From positions 1 to 5,208 of the forward strand of contig JAGSPQ010000341.1 in the NCBI GenBank assembly GCA_018262385.1: a stretch of DNA of 5,208 nucleotides. Direction: 5' to 3'. Source of the stretch: Myxococcaceae bacterium (GTDB lineage: Bacteria; Myxococcota; Myxococcia; Myxococcales; Myxococcaceae). The position numbers were made by a program, and so were the translations under genes. A model generated the notes under the pieces. The model was not told where the DNA came from. It did not search any database and saw only the letters and a program-made list of their open reading frames with translations. Shown piece after piece: positions 1-4,292 of the stretch. Every line of letters begins with the position of its first letter. Position 1 is the stretch's first letter.

Positions 1-1
1 C

Positions 2-1591
2 GCCGCCGCCGGAGCGGGCCAGCTGATGATCTCCTGGTCCCCGGTGCCGGGCGCGGCCTCGTACACCGTCACCTCCTCGCTCGCGCCCGGAGGGCCGTAC
101 AACCAGGGGACGTGCGTGACCACCGAGAGCCGCTGCGCGTTCGGCGGCACCAACGGCACCCCGTATTACTTCATCGTCCAGGCGGCCAACTCCAACGGCC
201 AACTGGGTTCGCCTGCCCCCGAGCAGAGCGCCACTCCGCTGGCCGCGTTCGCGGTGCCGCCGACCGCCACCTTCACCGGCGGCAACACGGCGATCGGCTT
301 TGCCTGGAACGCGGTCGCCACCGCGACCGGCTATCGGATCTACCGCCGCGGGTTCAACTCCGACTGGAAGCTGCTCGGCCCGTCGAACGGCTTGAGCTTC
401 ATCGACCCGGTGAAGAACGGAGTGCCGTACCTCTACGCCTTCCAGACGGTGAACGCCGGAGGCAACGGGGTGTGGGCGATCCCCAGCAGCGGCTACCGGG
501 TCGCCACTTCGCTGGTGCCGGTGACGCCGTCGAACGTGACCGCGATTGCCGGCAACAACACCACCACCATGATGTGGGATCCGGTGCTCGAGGCGACCTC
601 GTTCTCGGTGGCGGCCTCGCTCACCGCCGGCGGCCCCTACAACCAGACCGCCTGCACCGCTTCGGGCGACACCCACTGCAACCTCACCCCGATGAACGGC
701 ACCCCGTACTACGTGGTGGTGACCGCCAACGGCACCGGCGGCTCGAGCACGCCGTCGCCCGAGGTGCTCTTCACCTCCAACAGCTCGGCGCCGCTGATTC
801 CGATCCTCACCGGCATCGCGGGCAACAACGCCCACGTGGTGACCTGGCCGCGGATGACCGGCGCCAGCTCGTACAAGGTGCACCGCCGCTCGGGCGCCAG
901 CCCGTGGTCGGAGGTCGCCGCGCCGACGGTCTCGATTCACTACGACGAGGACGTGCTCAACACCGAGAGCTACCAGTACGCGGTGCAGCCGGTCGCGGCC
1001 GGGACTCCCTCGGCCTGGTCGGTGAGTCCGGCGGCGCTGGTGGCGAGCAACGCGCTGCCGCAGCCGCCGAGCATCTCGGCCCAGCCGGGCAACGGGCTGG
1101 TCACCCTGCGCTGGACGCCGGTCGCCGGGGCCGCCTCGTACACGATGCGCTCGTCGCTGGTGGTGGGTGGGCCGTACGCCAGCACCTGCGCTCCCGCCGG
1201 CGCGTACGAGACGATCTGCAACGCGATCATCGCCAACGGCACGCCGGGCTACCTCGTCGGCCAGACCGGCAACGGCACCGCGTTCAGCGTCTACTCGCCG
1301 GAGACGACCGCCACCCCCAGCGCGACGCGCCCGCTGGCCAACAACGTCAACCCGACGGTGGTGGCGATGCGGGTGCACCTGGCCTGGGTCGCGGCGGTGG
1401 GCGGCGCGAGCAGCTACCGGATCTACCGCCGCTCGCCGACCACCGCCCCGGCGCTGATCGCGGAGATCAGCGGGCTCGCCTTCGACGACGAGCCGCTCAC
1501 CACCGGCACCGTCTACCGCTATTGGGTCCAGCCGGTGAACGGCGCCGGAGCCGGGGCCTGGTCCTCGGTGGCGCAGATCACCGCCCCCTAG
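2..1591 (+). CDS. Fn3-repeat extracellular protein, C-terminal part (5' end outside window)
   Basis: The reading frame is open from the first bases of the window, so the gene starts upstream. The first in-frame ATG (26) lies inside an Fn3 core strand (QLMISWSPVPGAASYTV) and is not a real start. About 529 residues are visible, made of six fibronectin type III modules of roughly 90 residues. Each has the Fn3 pattern of a Trp in strand B (SW, AW, MW, TW, RW, AW), then A-x-x-Y/F-x-V/I. Modules alternate between two types. Type A has GGPY, a cysteine pair and NGTPYY; type B has YRIYRR or YKVHRR and no cysteine. The protein ends directly after the last module, with no membrane anchor or sorting signal. 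The cysteine pairs suggest disulphides and hence export. Fn3 arrays usually act as spacers or adhesion and carbohydrate-binding accessories; any catalytic domain would lie upstream. The Fn3 assignment is confident, the role unknown. Confidence 0.9.
   Translation, partial: AAAGAGQLMISWSPVPGAASYTVTSSLAPGGPYNQGTCVTTESRCAFGGTNGTPYYFIVQAANSNGQLGSPAPEQSATPLAAFAVPPTATFTGGNTAIGFAWNAVATATGYRIYRRGFNSDWKLLGPSNGLSFIDPVKNGVPYLYAFQTVNAGGNGVWAIPSSGYRVATSLVPVTPSNVTAIAGNNTTTMMWDPVLEATSFSVAASLTAGGPYNQTACTASGDTHCNLTPMNGTPYYVVVTANGTGGSSTPSPEVLFTSNSSAPLIPILTGIAGNNAHVVTWPRMTGASSYKVHRRSGASPWSEVAAPTVSIHYDEDVLNTESYQYAVQPVAAGTPSAWSVSPAALVASNALPQPPSISAQPGNGLVTLRWTPVAGAASYTMRSSLVVGGPYASTCAPAGAYETICNAIIANGTPGYLVGQTGNGTAFSVYSPETTATPSATRPLANNVNPTVVAMRVHLAWVAAVGGASSYRIYRRSPTTAPALIAEISGLAFDDEPLTTGTVYRYWVQPVNGAGAGAWSSVAQITAP
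26..244 (+). repeat. Fn3 module A1 (cysteine-pair type, start cut by window)
   Basis: This module contains ISWSPVPGAASYTV, GGPYNQ, cysteines spaced C-x6-C, and NGTPYY. The 14-base string AACGGCACCCCGTA at 152-165 recurs exactly at 695-708 in module A2, 543 nt (181 codons) later, showing descent from one two-module unit. Confidence 0.8.
245..511 (+). repeat. Fn3 module B1 (cysteine-free type)
   Basis: This module has FAWNAVATATGYRIYRR, with Trp and Tyr in the Fn3 core positions, followed by PYLYAFQTVNAGGNG. It has no cysteine and aligns with modules B2 and B3 rather than with its neighbours. Confidence 0.8.
512..787 (+). repeat. Fn3 module A2 (cysteine-pair type)
   Basis: This module has MMWDPVLEATSFSVAAS, GGPYNQ, cysteines spaced C-x7-C, and NGTPYYVVVTANGTG. 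The last part is close to the matching stretch of A1, including GGPYNQ and NGTPYY at the same relative positions. Confidence 0.8.
788..1054 (+). repeat. Fn3 module B2 (cysteine-free type)
   Basis: This module has VVTWPRMTGASSYKVHRR and later YQYAVQPVAAGTPSAWS, matching the type B layout. It contains no cysteine. It starts 181 codons after B1 starts. Confidence 0.8.
1055..1324 (+). repeat. Fn3 module A3 (cysteine-pair type)
   Basis: This module has LRWTPVAGAASYTMRSS, GGPYAS, cysteines spaced C-x9-C, and NGTPGY. The loop between the two cysteines is the longest of the three A modules. Confidence 0.8.
1325..1588 (+). repeat. Fn3 module B3 (cysteine-free type, C-terminal)
   Basis: This module has HLAWVAAVGGASSYRIYRR and VYRYWVQPVNGAGAGAWS, then ends the protein as VAQITAP. 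It is a complete B module, so the visible part of the protein finishes on a whole A-B unit. Confidence 0.8.
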
Positions 1592-1616
1592 AATTTCGAG
1601 CGCTGGTCCAGCCAGG

Positions 1617-1654
1617 TCCGAGCGAGGCCGTTCATTCCGAGCGCAGTCGAGGGA
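1617..1654. repeat. TCCGAGCG direct repeat / dispersed-type intergenic element
   Basis: TCCGAGCG occurs at 1617-1624 and 1637-1644. The second copy sits in CATTCCGAGCGCAGTCGAGG (1633-1652). From memory, this resembles short palindromic intergenic elements of the form ATTCCGAGCG...CGAGGAAT that occur in many copies in several GC-rich bacterial phyla. Here the right end reads GAGGGACG instead of GAGGAAT, so the element would be degenerate. Whether it is repeated in this genome cannot be judged from one window. Confidence 0.4.
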
Positions 1655-1672
1655 CGGCGAGCCGCGACCCCC

Positions 1673-1745
1673 GGAGCACGGGAGCACGGGTTGCCTGGAG
1701 CGCCTGGAGCACGGGTTGCCTTAGGCACGGGAGCACGGGGTGCTC
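1673..1745. repeat. degenerate octamer array (GGAGCACG units)
   Basis: Read in steps of eight from 1673, the units are GGAGCACG, GGAGCACG, GGTTGCCT, GGAGCGCCT (9 nt), GGAGCACG, GGTTGCCT, TAGGCACG, GGAGCACG, GGGTGCTC. The 15-mer GGAGCACGGGTTGCC is repeated exactly at 1681-1695 and 1706-1720. The regular step and the higher-order pair GGAGCACG-GGTTGCCT point to slippage-type expansion. Any function is unknown. Confidence 0.7.
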
Positions 1746-1746
1746 C
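1730..1746. other. 7-bp stem-loop at the end of the octamer array
   Basis: GGAGCAC (1730-1736) is perfectly complementary to GTGCTCC (1740-1746) across a GGG loop. No T tract follows, so it is not a standard intrinsic terminator. Its right arm also belongs to the larger inverted repeat 1741-1788, so the two structures exclude each other. Confidence 0.45.
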
Positions 1747-1788
1747 GCCCTTCCGCTCGAGCGGGGACCCTGCCCTGGGGGTGGAGCA
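1741..1788. other. long imperfect inverted repeat enclosing a 12-bp palindrome
   Basis: TGCTCCGCCC (1741-1750) pairs with GGGTGGAGCA (1779-1788), with one G-T wobble. Inside the loop lies the perfect palindrome CCGCTCGAGCGG (1753-1764). This could be an mRNA structure, a protein-binding site or a cruciform-prone site. No T tract follows. Confidence 0.45.
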
Positions 1789-1913
1789 TCCATGTCGCTC
1801 CGCGGCGCGGGACGAATCGGACCCTCGCGAAGAGGCGCGCCCTCTGCGCCGGCACTGGCACATCCGCTGCTCCTGCGTCCCTCGCCGTTCCGAGGTGGAG
1901 CGGTTCTCGAAAA

Positions 1914-1920
1914 GTGAGGA
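1914..1920 (+). promoter_or_regulatory. ribosome binding site for the 90-residue protein gene
   Basis: GTGAGGA ends 7 nt before the ATG at 1928. This good Shine-Dalgarno match fixes the start of the 90-residue protein against the longer upstream frame starting at 1691. Confidence 0.7.
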
Positions 1921-1927
1921 AGACCGT

Positions 1928-2200
1928 ATGGAGTTCGGAAAGAGGTACGCCGTTTTCTCGGTGAGGAAAGGTGACAACAACGGTGCGGCGATCTGGGTGC
2001 GCGCCGGCTACGCGTGGGCCAACCGGGATGGTTCGGCCAACGTGGCGCTCGACGTGCTCCCGCTCGACGGGAAGCTGCACATCCGGGAAGCGGGAGAGCG
2101 GCGCGAATACGCCGGCTCGACCACTCCGCAGCAGAAGCCGAAGCAGCCCGAAACGCAGTCCATGCAGTTGGTCGACACGCAGTCCATGGGGGGACACTGA
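1928..2200 (+). CDS. conserved-looking 90-residue protein of unknown function, coupled to comEA
   Basis: I cannot assign a named family. The 90-residue protein has a compact N-terminal domain (about residues 1-58) with IWVRAGYAWANRDGSANVALDVLPLDGKLHIRE. The alternating hydrophobic pattern and the NRDGS turn suggest a small beta-rich fold. From memory, the layout W-x-R-x-G-x-A-x-x-N-x-DGS-x-N-V-x-LD-x-LP-x-(D/N)GKL-x-x-R recurs in small unannotated bacterial proteins; this was not checked. The tail (about 65-90) is polar, Gln/Pro-rich and probably disordered, and holds two TQSM copies made by a short DNA duplication. There is no signal peptide or membrane segment, so it is probably cytoplasmic. 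The start is set by the GAGGA site 7 nt upstream; the longer frame starting at 1691 reads through the octamer array and was discarded. Its stop is 1 nt from comEA, indicating one transcript and translational coupling. Confidence 0.75.
   Translation: MEFGKRYAVFSVRKGDNNGAAIWVRAGYAWANRDGSANVALDVLPLDGKLHIREAGERREYAGSTTPQQKPKQPETQSMQLVDTQSMGGH
2153..2188 (+). repeat. 24-nt-period direct repeat within the 90-residue protein gene
   Basis: ACGCAGTCCATG occurs at 2153-2164 and again at 2177-2188. The 24-nt spacing keeps the frame and yields TQSM-QLVD-TQSM near the C-terminus. It is probably a recent in-frame duplication in an unconstrained tail. Confidence 0.75.
2188..2194 (+). promoter_or_regulatory. 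ribosome binding site for comEA-like gene
   Basis: GGGGGGA lies inside the last codons of the preceding gene and ends 7 nt before the ATG at 2202. It supports that start and coupling of the two genes. Confidence 0.55.
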
Positions 2201-2201
2201 A

Positions 2202-2570
2202 ATGAAACAGGCAATGGCGATGGTGGCGGTGGCGGCGGTTCTTTCACTCGGGCTGGGGAACGCCGAGGCGGCTCCGCGCAAACCGGGCAAGCAGGTGTCG
2301 GGGATGATCAACCTCAACCAGGCCTCGGCGCAGCAGCTCGATCTGCTGCCGGGGGTCGGCGCGAAGGCCGCGGCGAGAATCATCGAGCACCGCAAGAAGA
2401 CCCCCTTCACCCGCCCCGAGGAACTGGTGCAGGTGAAGGGCTTCGGGAAGAAGAAGTACGACCGGCTCAAGCCGCACCTGGCGGTCGCCGGGCCGACCAC
2501 CCTCAGGCAGCTGCCGCCCGCTGAGGCGCCAACCGAGCAGGGGAGGGCCGCGCCCGCTGCCAAGCGCTGA
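2202..2570 (+). CDS. ComEA-family secreted helix-hairpin-helix DNA-binding protein
   Basis: This 122-residue protein begins with a signal peptide: MKQ, a hydrophobic stretch AMAMVAVAAVLSLGLG, and an AEA-A cleavage site near residue 23. The mature part starts with a basic PRKPGK segment, followed by the ComEA domain (about 34-95): INLNQASAQQLDLLPGVG, then AAARIIEHRK, PFTRPEELVQVKGFGKKKYDRLKPHL. The two helix-hairpin-helix turns are LPGVG (49-53) and VKGFG (78-82). These contact the DNA backbone without sequence specificity. In known competence systems ComEA binds incoming double-stranded DNA in the periplasm or at the outer membrane face. The tail after 97 is Pro/Ala-rich. Single-domain exported ComEA proteins are common even in bacteria not known to be transformable, so DNA uptake is only a possibility. 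No comEC or pilus gene is nearby. It follows the 90-residue protein gene by 1 nt. Confidence 0.88.
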   Translation: MKQAMAMVAVAAVLSLGLGNAEAAPRKPGKQVSGMINLNQASAQQLDLLPGVGAKAAARIIEHRKKTPFTRPEELVQVKGFGKKKYDRLKPHLAVAGPTTLRQLPPAEAPTEQGRAAPAAKR

Positions 2571-2584
2571 GCTTCGAACGAGCG

Positions 2585-2615
2585 CGGAGCCTCCGGCCTG
2601 GCGCCGGGGGCTTCG
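2585..2615 (+). terminator. 13-bp hairpin after comEA (terminator-like, no T tract)
   Basis: The arms 2585-2597 and 2603-2615 pair over 13 positions (two G-T wobbles) around the loop CTGGC. It starts 14 nt after the comEA stop, where transcription should end. It is followed by TGGCCGA rather than T residues, so it could be a terminator needing other factors or an mRNA-stabilising 3' structure. Confidence 0.45.
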
Positions 2616-2633
2616 TGGCCGATGGACTTTCGC

Positions 2634-2639
2634 TACACT
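2634..2639 (+). promoter_or_regulatory. possible -10 element for thiL
   Basis: TACACT in the context TTTCGCTACACTC resembles a -10 box. No good -35 is present; the nearest is TTCGTG at 2612-2617, spaced 16 nt. If used, transcription would begin near 2646, about 48 nt before thiL. The position between the hairpin and thiL is the main support. Confidence 0.2.
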
Positions 2640-2652
2640 CCCGCCCAGCTCG

Positions 2653-2697
2653 ATGTTCACCGAGAAGCTCACCGCCGTGCTCCCGATGCCCCGATGA
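2653..2697 (+). CDS. possible 14-codon leader ORF overlapping the thiL start
   Basis: An ATG at 2653 opens a short frame, MFTEKLTAVLPMPR, ending in TGA at 2695-2697. That stop overlaps the thiL ATG (2694-2696) as ATGA, the classic arrangement for termination-reinitiation. thiL itself has no Shine-Dalgarno sequence, so coupling from this small frame would explain how it is translated. The small frame also lacks a clear Shine-Dalgarno site. Short open frames arise easily by chance, so this is a candidate only. Confidence 0.25.
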   Translation: MFTEKLTAVLPMPR

Positions 2698-3590
2698 AGC
2701 GGGCCGGAGAGTTCGAGCTGATCGACGCCTTCGTCTCCGCGCTGCCCCACCCGCGCGCGCCGCAGGGCCCCGGCGACGACACCGCCGTGCTGCCCCCCTC
2801 GCGCGAAAACCTCTGTGTCACCACCGATGCGCTGGTCGAGAACGTCCACTTCTCGCGCCCGGCGTTCTCGCTGCGCGACATCGGCCACAAAGCACTGGCG
2901 GTGAATCTCTCGGACCTCGCGGCGATGGGCGCTCGCCCCACCTGGTGGCTCTGCGCGCTGGGCCTGCCGAAAAACACCACCCGCGCCCAGGTCCTCGCGC
3001 TCGCCCGCGGCATGGCTCCGCTCGCCCGGCAGCACCGGCTCGCGCTGGTGGGCGGCAACATCACCTCTTCGCCCGTCCTCACCCTCACCCTCACTGTCGC
3101 CGGGCAGGCCCGACGGCCGATGCTGCGCTCCGGGGCGCGGCCGGGAGATCTGCTCTTCGTCTCCGGCACCCTCGGGGCCGCCGCCGCCGGCCTGTCGCTG
3201 CCCACCCCCGCGCTGGTCGCCGCCCAGAAGCGCCCGGTGCCGCAGGTGAGGCTCGGCCTCGCCGCCGCCCGCTGGGCCTCGGCGGGAATCGACCTCTCCG
3301 ACGGCCTGCTCGCCGACCTGGGTCACCTCTGCGCCGCCTCGAAGGTCGGAGCGAACCTCCGCTCCGCCGCCCTGCCGCTTCACCCCGCGCTGCCCCGCTC
3401 CCCGAAGGCGCTGCAGTGGGCGCTCACCGGCGGCGAGGACTACCAGCTGCTGGTCGCCGTTCCCCCGCGCCACGCCGCCCGGCTCGGCCGCGCCTTCACC
3501 CGCATCGGCGAGGTCACCCGCCACGGCGGAATCCTCACCCTCGACGGCGCGCGGGTCTCCCCCCAGGGGTTCGATCATTTCCGGCGGTAA
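2694..3590 (+). CDS. thiL: thiamine-monophosphate kinase
   Basis: ThiL phosphorylates thiamine monophosphate with ATP to give thiamine pyrophosphate, the last step of cofactor synthesis, in the cytoplasm. The 298 residues carry the family motifs in order: GEFELIDAF (5-13), GDDTAVL (27-33), TTDALVENVHF (43-53), HKALAVNLSDLAAMGA (65-80), GGNITSSP (120-127), GIDLSDGLLADLGHL (198-212) and LTGGEDYQLL (244-253). This is the PurM/AIR-synthase-like fold with N-terminal metal and phosphate-binding acids. Length fits the family, slightly short. I chose the ATG at 2694 because homology begins five residues later; an in-frame ATG at 2622 would add 24 residues unlike ThiL. There is no Shine-Dalgarno site at either. 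Oddities are Asn in the usual GGD motif (GGN, residue 122) and Asn in VENVHF where Gly is usual. No TPP riboswitch is visible upstream and no other thiamine gene is nearby. Confidence 0.92.
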   Translation: MKRAGEFELIDAFVSALPHPRAPQGPGDDTAVLPPSRENLCVTTDALVENVHFSRPAFSLRDIGHKALAVNLSDLAAMGARPTWWLCALGLPKNTTRAQVLALARGMAPLARQHRLALVGGNITSSPVLTLTLTVAGQARRPMLRSGARPGDLLFVSGTLGAAAAGLSLPTPALVAAQKRPVPQVRLGLAAARWASAGIDLSDGLLADLGHLCAASKVGANLRSAALPLHPALPRSPKALQWALTGGEDYQLLVAVPPRHAARLGRAFTRIGEVTRHGGILTLDGARVSPQGFDHFRR

Positions 3591-3613
3591 TTCCCGTCGG
3601 AAGGTAACCGCCG
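3582..3613 (+). terminator. hairpin spanning the thiL stop codon
   Basis: CGGCGGT (3582-3588) pairs with ACCGCCG (3607-3613), enclosing a second stem TTCC/GGAA (3591-3594, 3599-3602) with a CGTC tetraloop. The outer arm includes the first base of the TAA stop (3588-3590). No T tract follows, so this is terminator-like rather than a clear intrinsic terminator. Confidence 0.4.
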
Positions 3614-3678
3614 CTGACAGAACCCTCGCAATACCAGCGCCCACCGATGGGGAGAATTGGCCAACGCCACTCACTCCC

Positions 3679-4245
3679 ATGCGCCTCCTCGAAACCATCA
3701 AGTCCTTGAACCTGCTGAAGAAGCTCACTCCTTCTCCGGCCTCCCGCGCGGCGGCGGCCTTCCGTGACGGCCAGACCCTCGGCGAGGTGATGCGCGATGC
3801 CTCCGATTCCATCGCCCGCGAGGCGGTTCGCCAGGCGCTCGCCGAGTTCTCCGACGGCCCGGCCGCGCTGCTGATCACCTGCCTGATCGAGTCCACCACC
3901 GCCGGCTGGGAGCTGCTCGCCAGCCAGCTGGCCGCCTCGAACCAGCTCCCCCGCGACCGCTCGGCCTGGGTCGCCGCCCGGCTGACCGACTACGGCCACT
4001 GCCTGAGCGAGGACCTGATGTCGCAGCACCTGATCAACCTCGTCCTCTGCGTCACCGGCCTCCACGTCGAGGCCCTGGTGCTCACCCGCGACGACGTCGA
4101 CGCCCGCCGGCTCACCGAGCAGCTGGCCGAGCTGCTGAAGAAGGGCCTGTCGAGCGGGCTGCCCCGCGCCGCCCTCGCCCAGACGCTGACCACCCCCCAC
4201 CGCCCGACCGGCCGGATCATCGCCCCCCGCCCCTCGGCCAACTGA
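3679..4245 (+). CDS. unrecognised 188-residue mainly helical protein
   Basis: I do not recognise a family. The codons show the strong G/C third-position preference of the neighbouring genes, and the frame is uninterrupted for 188 residues, so it is very likely a real gene. No signal peptide or convincing transmembrane segment is seen. Hydrophobic stretches such as PAALLITCLIES (61-72) and HLINLVLCVTGLHVEALVL (117-135) look like buried helices. The pattern suggests an all-alpha cytoplasmic protein: a basic N-terminus (residues 2-15), helices over about 35-160, and a Pro-rich basic tail (TPHRPTGRIIAPRPSAN). Three cysteines lie at 68, 108 and 124. ATG 3679 is the only plausible start in frame, but it has no Shine-Dalgarno site; the purine run GGGGAGAA at 3649-3656 is 22 nt away, too far. 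It is 88 nt after thiL and 47 nt before the hydrolase gene. Gene order alone gives no function. Confidence 0.7.
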   Translation: MRLLETIKSLNLLKKLTPSPASRAAAAFRDGQTLGEVMRDASDSIAREAVRQALAEFSDGPAALLITCLIESTTAGWELLASQLAASNQLPRDRSAWVAARLTDYGHCLSEDLMSQHLINLVLCVTGLHVEALVLTRDDVDARRLTEQLAELLKKGLSSGLPRAALAQTLTTPHRPTGRIIAPRPSAN

Positions 4246-4252
4246 AGCCCGC

Positions 4253-4282
4253 TTCGCAGTCCAGTCCGATTTGAGGAATACT
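4253..4282 (+). promoter_or_regulatory. possible promoter for the hydrolase gene
   Basis: TTCGCA (4253-4258) and AATACT (4277-4282) are separated by 18 nt, each matching four of six consensus bases. The start would fall near 4289, a few bases before the ATG at 4293, giving a nearly leaderless mRNA. That would fit the lack of a well-placed ribosome site. The match is weak. Confidence 0.22.
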
Positions 4283-4292
4283 CATCGGACCC

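Larger units (their letters stand above)
1592..1927. other. 336-nt repeat-rich non-coding region
   Basis: No convincing gene lies here. The open frames on both strands give Arg/Gly/Ala-rich low-complexity translations typical of GC-rich non-coding or shadow sequence. The region holds, in order: TCCGAGCG copies and a CATTCCGAGCGCAGTCGAGG element (about 1617-1654), a GGAGCACG octamer array (1673-1745), a long imperfect inverted repeat around a perfect palindrome (1741-1788), smaller stems at 1831-1845 and 1869-1901, and the ribosome binding site of the next gene. I see no clear intrinsic terminator with a T tract after the Fn3 gene, and no convincing -35/-10 pair for the gene at 1928, although its promoter should be here. 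Confidence 0.6.

Noticed and set aside
1673..1745. CRISPR array
   Set aside because: The repeats are 8-15 nt with no regular unique spacers of about 30 nt, and no cas-like gene is nearby.
112..1917. 601-codon + strand frame across the Fn3 gene and the following gap
   Set aside because: It is out of frame with the clear Fn3 modules and translates to Arg/His/Gly-rich sequence. It even runs through the repeat array, as shadow frames do in GC-rich DNA.
1721..2563. 280-codon open frame on the minus strand
   Set aside because: It is antisense to the 90-residue gene and comEA, both supported by ribosome sites and a ComEA domain. It has no motif of its own.
2571..2693. TPP riboswitch upstream of thiL
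   Set aside because: I looked for the conserved CTGAGA and ACCTGATCTGG-like elements and saw neither in the 123 nt between comEA and thiL.
2615..3607. 330-codon + strand frame overlapping thiL
   Set aside because: It is a shifted frame of thiL, which is identified by seven motifs in the correct order. The shifted product is an Arg/Pro/Ala-rich shadow.
3614..3657. Promoter CTGACA ... GAGAAT for the helical protein
   Set aside because: CTGACA (3614-3619) matches a -35 well, but no -10-like hexamer sits 16-18 nt downstream; the GAGAAT at 3652-3657 is 32 nt away.
2244..3899. 551-codon open frame on the minus strand
   Set aside because: It lies antisense to comEA, thiL and the next gene, all of which have family motifs or normal codon use. 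The translation is low-complexity Gly/Arg/Glu/Ala-rich sequence, as expected from antisense frames in GC-rich DNA.
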